Origin: Ruegeria lacuscaerulensis
GTDB lineage: Bacteria > Pseudomonadota > Alphaproteobacteria > Rhodobacterales > Rhodobacteraceae
Assembly: GCF_013034685.1 (NCBI RefSeq)
Contig: NZ_WQGO01000004.1
Span: 310,001 to 374,000, forward strand
DNA: 64,000 nucleotides
Reading direction: 5' to 3'
The notes under the pieces were generated by a model that was given only the letters and a program-made list of their open reading frames with translations, was not told the DNA's origin and made no database searches. Of the stretch, positions 15,858 to 23,085 are shown piece after piece. The number at the start of each line of letters is the position of its first letter. Within the stretch, counting starts at the first letter, position 1. Made by a program: the position numbers and the translations under genes.

Positions 15858-17296
15858 CACTGCGCCTGCGCAATCTTGGTTGGCTCTGGGTGATCTCGGC
15901 CTTCGCAACGGGGCTGGTATCGGCCAGCCTGTGGTTTGCTTCGGCCCGTGCCTGGAATCAGTTCCTAACGCAATCCTTCGTCGCGGGGTTTACCGTTTAC
16001 GAAGACCTGCGCACCGGGATCGCTCCGGCCGCTCCGCTGTCCATTTCGCCCTTGTCACCGGCGGATACCGGGCTGGCCGATATGGGAGAGTTCCAGCAAT
16101 TGCCTGGGTCTTCTGGCCGTCGGTTCCTGACCAACCTTTCGATCCTGACCGACAGTTCAGCGCCGCTCAACGGGCGTGAATTGACGCTGGCGATCCTGTC
16201 CGATCGTCTCGTGTATCCGGTGTCGGATATCGTGTCACGCAGTGATCAGACCGGGCCTGAGAAGATGGGCAACCTGACCCGGCTGCTGGCCACCTATTGC
16301 AGCGAACCGATCCTGATTGCGCAATTCGGGCGCGGGCCGTGGTACCGCGTGGATGGCACCGGGATCTGGGGCTGTGGCGCAGCGCCGACAGATCTGCGCC
16401 TGCCCGCGATATTGCTGGGCATCGTGGCGCTGGCGGTCCTTCTGACCTCGGTCGGCAACGTGTCCGATACATTCACCCGGTTTGCCCATGCCCTGCGCGA
16501 CCGTCGGAGGCGTGGAGGCCCCGACAGCTATGACGCCGACGGGCCAACCGAGCTGCGCGATATCGTGTCTGCGGTGAACGCCCATCTAGACGCCGAACGC
16601 GCCTTGCTAGAACAACGGGCCACGGTCTTGTCGGGTGTCAGCCACGATCTAGGCACCCCCGCAACCCGCGTCCGGCTGCGCGCTGCGTTGATCGCCGATG
16701 ACGAGCTGCGCGAAAAGCTGGAAGCGGATGTGGACCAGATGACCGGCATGATCGAAAGCGTTCTGACCTACACGCGTTCAGAACTGAGCGTCGAGGAACC
16801 GCGCCAGATTTCTCTGACATCCTTGGTCGAATCTGTCGTCGCCGATTATCAGGACATGGACCTGCCGGTGACGCTTCAGAATGTCGACCCGGTCGCGGTC
16901 GAGGGTGCTCCGTCCGTTTTCATGTCCCGCCGCGGGCATGGGACGCTGCTGGAAACCCGACGCATGTTGGTAACGGGTCGACCCATTTCGCTGAAACGAG
17001 CATTGACCAATCTGATCGACAATGCGCTGAAATATGGCCGCCACGCCGAGGTTCAGCTGGAAACCGACGCGCGCACCGCGACAATCACCGTCGAGGACAA
17101 GGGCAATGACCTGACTGTGGACGAAATCGAAGCCCTGATGGCCCCGTTTCAGCGCGGATCAAATACCGGCTCGTCAGACGGGTTTGGCCTGGGTCTGACA
17201 ATTGCGGCCACAGTGGCTGACCAGCATGGTGGTGGGCTGCATTTCGAGGCCGGGGATCAGGGGCTGCGCGCCCGATTGACGATCACGCGGCAGTAA
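15854..17296 (+). CDS. Membrane sensor histidine kinase, partner of the OmpR-type regulator
   Basis: A 480 aa sensor kinase. TM1 about 9-29 and TM2 about 181-201 bracket a periplasmic sensor of about 150 residues with two Cys (151 region and 174). A HAMP-like linker follows, then the dimerisation/phosphoacceptor His264 in SGVSHDLGTPATRVRL and the N-box ALTNLIDNALKYG. The G1 box reads VEDKGNDL instead of the usual DxGPGI, and the H-box has Gly where Arg is common; GFGLGLTIA is normal. It should sense a periplasmic sugar or sugar-loaded binding protein. Confidence 0.88.
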   Translation: MTLRLRNLGWLWVISAFATGLVSASLWFASARAWNQFLTQSFVAGFTVYEDLRTGIAPAAPLSISPLSPADTGLADMGEFQQLPGSSGRRFLTNLSILTDSSAPLNGRELTLAILSDRLVYPVSDIVSRSDQTGPEKMGNLTRLLATYCSEPILIAQFGRGPWYRVDGTGIWGCGAAPTDLRLPAILLGIVALAVLLTSVGNVSDTFTRFAHALRDRRRRGGPDSYDADGPTELRDIVSAVNAHLDAERALLEQRATVLSGVSHDLGTPATRVRLRAALIADDELREKLEADVDQMTGMIESVLTYTRSELSVEEPRQISLTSLVESVVADYQDMDLPVTLQNVDPVAVEGAPSVFMSRRGHGTLLETRRMLVTGRPISLKRALTNLIDNALKYGRHAEVQLETDARTATITVEDKGNDLTVDEIEALMAPFQRGSNTGSSDGFGLGLTIAATVADQHGGGLHFEAGDQGLRARLTITRQ

Positions 17297-17300
17297 TCTG

Positions 17301-18029
17301 TCAGCCCATGTAGCTTCGCACCAAAGCGCTGGCGATCAGGGACCACCCATCCGCAATGACAAAAAACGCCAGTTTGAACGGCAGTGAAACCGTTGCAGGT
17401 GGCACCATCATCATCCCCATCGACATAAGCACCGCAGCTACCACAAGGTCGATGATCAGAAAGGGCAGGAAGATCAGAAAACCGATCTGAAAGGCCCGCG
17501 CAATCTCGGACAACATGAAAGAGGGCATCAGGATCGACAGCGGCGCATCCGGCGACACATCCACCGCATTGCCTTCGGGGCGCAGCGCAGCCATGGCGTA
17601 GAACGTGTCAGGGTCCAGCCGTGCGGCCATGAAGGCGCGAAACGGTTGAAGGGCGCGTTCCAAAGCGGGCTCGACCTCCATCGTTTCGTCGACCATGGGT
17701 TGGATGCCAGTGGTCCAGGCCTCGGTGAAAACAGGCTCCATGATGAAATAGGTCAGAAACAAAGCCAGGCTGACGATCAACATGTTGGGCGGTGATTGCT
17801 GCAACCCGATCCCTTGCCGAAGGATGGCCAGCACGGTGATCAGAAAAGGAAAACAGGTGATCATGATCGCCAACCCCGGTGCGAGGCTGAGCACGGTAAT
17901 CAACAGGATCAATTGGATCGTCCGCGCCGAGATCGAACCACCGTCACCCAGCGACAAGGACACATCCTGCGCCGCTGCAAAAGACGGTGTCAGCAGCAGC
18001 GCCACGATGATCCAGGGCAGAACGCGCAT
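17301..18029 (-). CDS. fliP: Flagellar export gate protein FliP
   Basis: Core membrane protein of the flagellar type III export gate, 242 aa. A cleavable N-terminal signal (ends AAAQ) is followed by the four helices of FliP; LILLITVLSLAPGLAIMITCF, SPPNMLIVSLALFLTYFIM and MPSFMLSEIARAFQIGFLIF are highly typical. The ATG at 18029 overlaps the fliN stop as TGATG; a TTG 3 bp earlier is an alternative. It is the last gene of fliF-fliH-fliN-fliP and converges on the kinase gene with a 4 bp gap. Confidence 0.96.
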   Translation of the reverse strand: MRVLPWIIVALLLTPSFAAAQDVSLSLGDGGSISARTIQLILLITVLSLAPGLAIMITCFPFLITVLAILRQGIGLQQSPPNMLIVSLALFLTYFIMEPVFTEAWTTGIQPMVDETMEVEPALERALQPFRAFMAARLDPDTFYAMAALRPEGNAVDVSPDAPLSILMPSFMLSEIARAFQIGFLIFLPFLIIDLVVAAVLMSMGMMMVPPATVSLPFKLAFFVIADGWSLIASALVRSYMG

Positions 18030-18316
18030 CAACCGATCCCGTTTTGCAGATCGGCAATCTCGGTCAGGCGCACGGCCAGTTGTCCGGCCTGATCGCCTTC
18101 CATCTCTTCCAGCAAGCCGCGGGCCACCAGCTGGTCCCCTACATAAAGATCCACCGGATCCTCGATCCGTTTGTCCAAAGTCAGCACCGCATTTTCACCC
18201 ATATTCAACAGATCGCGGATCAGTGGGCGGGCGCGGCCGACCGAGACCGTGACCTCGATCGGGACCGATTCAAACGGGTTGGATTTTTCGCTTTTGGGAG
18301 TTTGGGGATCACTCAT
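18029..18316 (-). CDS. fliN: Flagellar motor switch protein FliN
   Basis: C-ring component, 95 aa, nearly all of it the SpoA (surface presentation of antigens) domain. The conserved run is VPIEVTVSVGRARPLIRDLL, then GENAVLTLDKRIEDPVDLYVG and VARGLL. Shorter than the 137 aa E. coli protein because the N-terminal extension is brief. It overlaps fliH by 8 bp and fliP by 1 bp, so translation is coupled. Confidence 0.93.
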   Translation of the reverse strand: MSDPQTPKSEKSNPFESVPIEVTVSVGRARPLIRDLLNMGENAVLTLDKRIEDPVDLYVGDQLVARGLLEEMEGDQAGQLAVRLTEIADLQNGIG

Positions 18317-18905
18317 TGCTCAATGCCTCTTTTGCCTCAAATACAAACGCGTCGAACGCGGCGCGGATCGACGTCAGCAGGCCGCCGCAATCCACCTCGC
18401 GCCGCGAGATACCGATCTGCAATCTAGCCTGGCCGGGTTTGATCTGCGGGTCTGAGATGACTTGCGCCATCTCGGCCATCCCCTCGGGCAGCATCTCTTT
18501 CACCTCAGCCGCGAGGCCTTCGGGGACGAAAACCTGCATCGGCTCATTGATCTGTTCGCGAGCCATGTCGGTCAGTTGTTCGGCCAGCCGGATGGTATAA
18601 CCCCGCTCCAAAGTTTCGGGCAGGACCGCGAGCATCAGGCTGTTGAACATCGGTTCCAGCGACAGTGTCATCCGTGTTACCGCCTCATGATAGGTGAAGG
18701 ACATGTCCTCAAGCGACTTGGCCAACTCGGTCGAGATCCGACCTCGGTTTTGCTCCTGTGCCTGAACGGCATCTTCCCAACCGGCGGCATAGCCCTGTTC
18801 GAACGCCGCCAGACGCTGTTCCTCCAACCCGTCCTCATCCAGCAAGTGCAGCTTTCCACCGCCAGCCTGCAACGTGAAATCTTCCAGCAAATGGGCGATC
18901 GACAT
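18309..18905 (-). CDS. fliH: FliH-like flagellar export apparatus protein
   Basis: A 198 aa protein in the FliH position, directly after fliF (stop and start overlap as TGATG). FliH is the stator-like regulator of the export ATPase FliI. The centre is an acidic/Gln-rich helix (AGWEDAVQAQEQNRG) and the C-terminal half has LAEQLTDMAREQ, then QIGISRREVDCGG, like the beta hairpin of FliH/V-ATPase E subunits. Divergent in sequence; the assignment leans on gene order. fliI is not in the window. Confidence 0.75.
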   Translation of the reverse strand: MSIAHLLEDFTLQAGGGKLHLLDEDGLEEQRLAAFEQGYAAGWEDAVQAQEQNRGRISTELAKSLEDMSFTYHEAVTRMTLSLEPMFNSLMLAVLPETLERGYTIRLAEQLTDMAREQINEPMQVFVPEGLAAEVKEMLPEGMAEMAQVISDPQIKPGQARLQIGISRREVDCGGLLTSIRAAFDAFVFEAKEALSNE

Positions 18906-20500
18906 CAGACCTTTTCCTCGCCTTCTTCAAGCCAGCTGCGCAGGATTTCGACCGTTTCCTCCTGCTTGTCGCCAATCATCGCCCGCAGCCGATCTACCGG
19001 GTCCGCCCCGGGCTGAGAAGCCAGCGCTGGAACATCCCCGCCCGCGACCTGACCCGCGATCGGTGCGAATTGCCCGCCTTCTTCGGTCGCAATCTCACCC
19101 GTCAAAACCGAGCCTGGTTCGGGTAGACTTCCAGTAGGTAGTAGTGCCGTGGTCACAACCGGCTTGGTCAAAATAGGCCGGATCACGAACAAACCGAGGA
19201 TCAGAGACACAATCGCTAGAACTGCCATCTGGATCAGCGACATTGCGTCGAAATGCACCTTCTGCCAGATCGAAGCCGAGGCCAGCGTGCCCTGCGGTTC
19301 AACAACCGGCAGGTCCATGGATTTCAGCGTGATCACGTCGCCGCGTTCCGCATCAAACCCCACGGCCGAAGCGACCAATTCCTTCAACGCCTCCATCTCT
19401 GTTTCGGGCATGGGGGCAAAACTTTCCGTGCCGGTCGCATCCACACTGCGCGTTCCATTCACCAGAACGGCCACAGTCAGACGTTTGATCGCGCCGGGGG
19501 CGTTGTGAACCTCAAGCTCCGTCTCGGACACCTCGTAGTTTACCCGCTCGCGCGTGTGGGTGGCGTTCGAGTTCGACTCGTCGCCCCCCGCGCCGTCACC
19601 ATCCGGCAGGTTCGACGCAACGGTGACATCGGCGGATTGATTGCGCGCGCTGTCTGAACGTTCTTCGACATCGGTGCTGATCGCCACACGACCGTTGGGG
19701 TCAAAGCGACGCTCGCGAATGGATTCGGTTTTCGTCACCGTATCTACGCTGACTTCTACAACGGCATTGCCCGTACCTACGCGGGCTTCGGCCAAACGCA
19801 GGACCTTTTCCCGCAATTGCCGCGACCTGTCATCCGCCGTATCGGAGGCAACGGCGTTTTCCTGCGCGCCAATCACAGCCCCGTTCGAATCGATGATCGC
19901 CACATTCTCGGGCGCAAGACCACTGACCGCGGATGAGACCAGAAACCGGATCGCCTTGGCCTGATCTGACGTGATATCCGCCCCCGAAGACACCAGATAA
20001 ACCGAGGCAGTCGGTGCAACGCTGCGCTGAAATGGATTGGTTGAACCATTGGCGATGTGCACTCGCGCCTGGCTGATATGGGGTGCCCCTACAATCGTGC
20101 GGGCCAGTTCACCCTCTTTGGCGCGCCAATAAGCGGCGTCAAACATTTGCGAAGTGGTCCCGAACCCGCTGAGCGTATCCAGCAGTTCGTACCCCCGGTT
20201 TCCATTCGCAGGCAAACCCTCGCTCGCCAGAGTCATGCGCAACTCATCCCGCTGCGACCCCGGCACGTAGATCGAGCCGCCCCGAATCTCAAAGGGCACG
20301 CCGCGCTGATCCAGTGACCGAACGATATCGCCCGCCGCCCCACTTTCCAGCCCGGCATAAAGCAAGGTCATCGACGGTGCCGTTATCAGCCGCGACATCG
20401 CAAGGACCCCAAGAAATACCAGCATAACCGCACCGGCAACGATGATTTGTTTTCGCCTGTCCAAACTTGTCCAGACAGTTCCGATCTGCTGCACGCTCAC
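18905..20500 (-). CDS. fliF: Flagellar MS-ring protein FliF
   Basis: Forms the MS ring in the inner membrane, 531 aa. TM1 about 19-39, then the ring-building YscJ/FliF domain with LLYAGLESGAAGDIVRSLDQ and ARVHIA; a low-complexity periplasmic loop (SNLPDGDGAGGDESNSN) is next; TM2 lies about 435-457. The acidic C-terminal helix (RLRAMIGDKQEETVEILRSW) is the FliG-binding end. It is the first gene of its operon; fliG does not follow it here, unlike in many bacteria. Confidence 0.96.
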   Translation of the reverse strand: MSVQQIGTVWTSLDRRKQIIVAGAVMLVFLGVLAMSRLITAPSMTLLYAGLESGAAGDIVRSLDQRGVPFEIRGGSIYVPGSQRDELRMTLASEGLPANGNRGYELLDTLSGFGTTSQMFDAAYWRAKEGELARTIVGAPHISQARVHIANGSTNPFQRSVAPTASVYLVSSGADITSDQAKAIRFLVSSAVSGLAPENVAIIDSNGAVIGAQENAVASDTADDRSRQLREKVLRLAEARVGTGNAVVEVSVDTVTKTESIRERRFDPNGRVAISTDVEERSDSARNQSADVTVASNLPDGDGAGGDESNSNATHTRERVNYEVSETELEVHNAPGAIKRLTVAVLVNGTRSVDATGTESFAPMPETEMEALKELVASAVGFDAERGDVITLKSMDLPVVEPQGTLASASIWQKVHFDAMSLIQMAVLAIVSLILGLFVIRPILTKPVVTTALLPTGSLPEPGSVLTGEIATEEGGQFAPIAGQVAGGDVPALASQPGADPVDRLRAMIGDKQEETVEILRSWLEEGEEKV

Positions 20501-20552
20501 CTCCGACTCGCCGACATTCTGCTTGGCGCATCCCTTGTTTGACCGATTGCCC

Positions 20553-20567
20553 TTAATAATCGGTTAG
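20553..20567. promoter_or_regulatory. CtrA-like box between divergent flagellar operons
   Basis: TTAA-N7-TTAG at 20553-20567, seven of eight positions of the CtrA consensus TTAA-N7-TTAA. It sits 52 bp before fliF and 46 bp before fliL, placing it to control both operons. CtrA controls flagellar genes in many alphaproteobacteria, including Rhodobacteraceae. Confidence 0.55.
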
Positions 20568-20613
20568 TCCCTACCGGGTTATGACGATTGCAGAACGGAT
20601 GGATGAGGACGTC

Positions 20614-21111
20614 ATGACTGACGCAACTGCAGAACAGGCAGAAGCCCCAGAAAAGCCTGGGAAAAAGGGATTGATACTAGGTGTGATTCTAGCCCTGTCC
20701 GGCGCGGGTGGAGGGTATTTTGCAACCACGTCCGGGCTGTTGCCAATAGGCGCCATGCCCAAGGCGCAAGGGGCGGTTGAAGAGGCGGAAAAAAAGCCTG
20801 CAAAAGCCTTGCCTGACGTTGGATTCGTCGATCTTCCGCCGCTGATCCTGTCGCTGAACTCGGGCGATTCGCGGCACCTGAAATTTCACGCTCAGCTTGA
20901 GGTGAACTCGGACTATCTGGGCGATGTCGAAAAGATGAAGCCGCGAATCATGGATGTGTTGAACGGGTATCTGCGGGCGGTTGAAATCTCGGATCTTGAG
21001 GATTCGTTGGCCCTGGTGCGCATTCGCGGGCATCTGCTGCGGCGCATCGGCATTGTAGTTGGCGAGGATCGCGTTCGCGATGTCCTCGTGATGGAATTCG
21101 TTTTGAATTAG
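20614..21111 (+). CDS. fliL: Flagellar basal-body-associated protein FliL
   Basis: Bitopic protein that surrounds and supports the stator complexes, 165 aa from the ATG at 20614. A single TM helix (GLILGVILALSGAGGGYF) follows a short charged N-terminus; the periplasmic domain has DLPPLILSLNSGDSRHLKFH and ends in LVMEFVLN. The ATG at 20614 has GAGG 5 nt before it; ATG codons at 20581 and 20599 would add a few residues. First gene of the plus-strand flagellar/mot operon. Confidence 0.92.
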   Translation: MTDATAEQAEAPEKPGKKGLILGVILALSGAGGGYFATTSGLLPIGAMPKAQGAVEEAEKKPAKALPDVGFVDLPPLILSLNSGDSRHLKFHAQLEVNSDYLGDVEKMKPRIMDVLNGYLRAVEISDLEDSLALVRIRGHLLRRIGIVVGEDRVRDVLVMEFVLN

Positions 21112-21120
21112 GAGGCAAAG

Positions 21121-21600
21121 TTGGAACTGATCGCAGATATTTTCCTAGTCGCAGGCGCCTTGGGCGCAGGTCTCTATTGCTTTGTTCTGTCTCGACGCCT
21201 CAAGCGATTCACCGATCTTGAAAAGGGCGTTGGCGGGGCCGTTGCCGTTCTTTCGGCACAGTCGGATGAATTAAAGAAATCGCTGGAGTCCGCGCGTGCG
21301 GCGTCGGACCGCTCCGGGGACACCTTGAAGCAATTGACGCAACGGGCGGAGACGGTCGCGCAGCGGTTGGAGCTGATGATGGCGTCGATGCATGACATCG
21401 TGCCGGATCAGGAAGCCCCAAAGGATACAGCCTCGCCCGCGACCGAGCCTACGGTGCCACCAGAGCCTGAGGTTGCAAAGGTTGAAGCTGCGGAAGCCCC
21501 CGAGCAAAAGGAGGAACCCGTTCCTGAGCCTGCGGAAAAACGAACGGCTGGTCCGATGTTTATGCGGCATGGTCGCAAGAGGCGTGAGGCCACGGCATGA
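21121..21600 (+). CDS. Bitopic, proline-rich flagellar-cluster protein (PflI/DUF6468-like)
   Basis: A 159 aa protein with a TTG start 9 bp after fliL, preceded by GGAGG. TM helix near the N-terminus (about 3-22), a coiled-coil segment about 30-95 (LSAQSDELKKSLESARAA), then a Pro/Glu-rich tail (about 100-145). This layout and the position between fliL and motE resemble Caulobacter PflI, which affects flagellar placement. The match is from memory of architecture and gene order, not alignment. Confidence 0.6.
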   Translation: MELIADIFLVAGALGAGLYCFVLSRRLKRFTDLEKGVGGAVAVLSAQSDELKKSLESARAASDRSGDTLKQLTQRAETVAQRLELMMASMHDIVPDQEAPKDTASPATEPTVPPEPEVAKVEAAEAPEQKEEPVPEPAEKRTAGPMFMRHGRKRREATA

Positions 21601-22169
21601 AAACAAGGCAGAGCAACAAACCCAAAGGCGGCGTGCTTGCTGTGATCTCTTTGCTGATGATCGGATCGGCTGCGATTCGCGTCGGGTTGGAGGCTGGTCC
21701 GGCACTGGCCAAGAACCCCGAACCGACGGTCAAGCAAGCCAAGCCAGAAGGTATGGAAAAGCCCGGCGCACAGGAATTGTTGACAGAACTTCTGCGACGC
21801 GAAGCGGCGTTGGAAAAGCGCGAAGCCGCCGCAATCGACAAGGAAAAGGCGTTGGAAATCGCCGAGCAAGCCATCGAAACCCGAATGGTCGCTATGCAAG
21901 CGGCCGAAGAGAACCTGCGCGAAACGCTGGCCTATGCGGAAAAAGCGGCCGAGACCGACCTGACCCGGCTGACGGATGTGTATCAAAGCATGAAACCCAA
22001 AGACGCAGCCGCCTTGTTCGAGACGATGGATCCAGGTTTTGCCGCCGGTTTCCTGTCACGGATGCCTGCGGATGCCGCTGCTGGCGTGCTGGCGGGGATA
22101 AGCCCTGAGGCCGCCTATACAATCAGCGTCATCATGGCGGGGCGCAACGCTGCCGCGCCACAGGAATGA
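21597..22169 (+). CDS. motE: MotE-like protein (MgtE N-domain fold, coiled coil)
   Basis: A 190 aa protein with an N-terminal TM helix or uncleaved signal, a long charged coiled coil (about 65-125) and a C-terminal MgtE N-like domain with VYQSMKPKDAAALFETMDP and LSRMPADAAAGVLAGISPE. In Sinorhizobium, MotE is the periplasmic chaperone for MotC. Its start overlaps the previous gene by 4 bp. Presence of motE and motA argues that a MotC-like partner should be near, and the 712 aa protein downstream is a candidate. Confidence 0.8.
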   Translation: MKTRQSNKPKGGVLAVISLLMIGSAAIRVGLEAGPALAKNPEPTVKQAKPEGMEKPGAQELLTELLRREAALEKREAAAIDKEKALEIAEQAIETRMVAMQAAEENLRETLAYAEKAAETDLTRLTDVYQSMKPKDAAALFETMDPGFAAGFLSRMPADAAAGVLAGISPEAAYTISVIMAGRNAAAPQE

Positions 22170-22215
22170 CGTCCATGTTCACCAAAGCCGCGTTTGAGTT
22201 TGCTGGAGGCCCCTC

Positions 22216-23085
22216 ATGATCGGACTAGTCGGAATTGTCGTCATCTTCGTCATGGTGTTCGGTGGCTATCTGGCCGCTGGCGGCAAGATGACCATCATCA
22301 TGAAATCTCTGCCGTTCGAAATGATGATGATCGGGGGCGCAGCGGTCGGAGCGTTTTTGATCAGCAACGACATGAGCGCGGTGAAGCATACGCTCAAGGA
22401 CATGTGGAAGGTGTTCAAAGGTCCGAAATGGAAACCCGATGACTACCGCGACCTGTTATGCCTTCTGTTTTCCCTGATCCGCATCGCCAAAGCCAACCCG
22501 GTCGAGGTCGAGCAACATATAGAAGACCCCGAAAATTCCGCAGTGTTTTCGGCCTATCCGAAGATTCAATCCGACAAAGAGGCCGTGGATCTGATCTGCG
22601 ACACGATGCGGTCGGCTTCGATGAACTACGACGACCCCCATCAGGTCGAAGAAGTTCTGGAAAAGCGGATGGAGGCGAATTTTCACCACGCCATGCATTC
22701 CAGCCATGCATTGCAGACGGTTGCGGATGGCTTGCCAGCCCTGGGGATCGTGGCTGCGGTTTTAGGGGTGATCAAGACCATGGGATCGATCGACCAGCCA
22801 CCCGAGGTACTGGGTAAACTGATCGGGGGGGCTCTGGTTGGGACCTTTCTGGGCGTGTTCCTGGCCTATGGTCTGGTCGGGCCATTCGCAGGAAAACTGA
22901 AGGCCGTGGTTGAGGAAGACAACCATTTCTATCAACTGATCAAAGAGGTTCTGGTCGCCAATCTGCACAACCACAACCCCGCGATGTGCATTGAAGTCGG
23001 TCGCCAGAACACGCCGACCCATAACCGCCCTGGTTTTTCGGAACTGGAAGAGGCGTTGAAAGAGCTGAAACAGGCGGCGGCATGA
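22216..23085 (+). CDS. motA: Flagellar motor stator protein MotA
   Basis: Proton-channel stator subunit, 289 aa with four TM helices. GLVGIVVIFVMVFGGYLAAGG is TM1; the cytoplasmic loop has the torque-generating charged region about 85-155 (LEKRMEANFHHA). TM3 begins VADGLPALGIVAAVLGVIKTMG and TM4 LIGGALVGTFLGVFLAYGLVGP, both with conserved Pro. No motB follows; the next gene encodes an exported protein of unknown type. Confidence 0.95.
   Translation: MIGLVGIVVIFVMVFGGYLAAGGKMTIIMKSLPFEMMMIGGAAVGAFLISNDMSAVKHTLKDMWKVFKGPKWKPDDYRDLLCLLFSLIRIAKANPVEVEQHIEDPENSAVFSAYPKIQSDKEAVDLICDTMRSASMNYDDPHQVEEVLEKRMEANFHHAMHSSHALQTVADGLPALGIVAAVLGVIKTMGSIDQPPEVLGKLIGGALVGTFLGVFLAYGLVGPFAGKLKAVVEEDNHFYQLIKEVLVANLHNHNPAMCIEVGRQNTPTHNRPGFSELEEALKELKQAAA

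Noticed and set aside
20523-20545. Sigma-54-like promoter between fliF and fliL (CTTGGCGC...CTTGT)
   Set aside because: The GG at -24 is present, but the -12 element has GT instead of GC; too weak alone.
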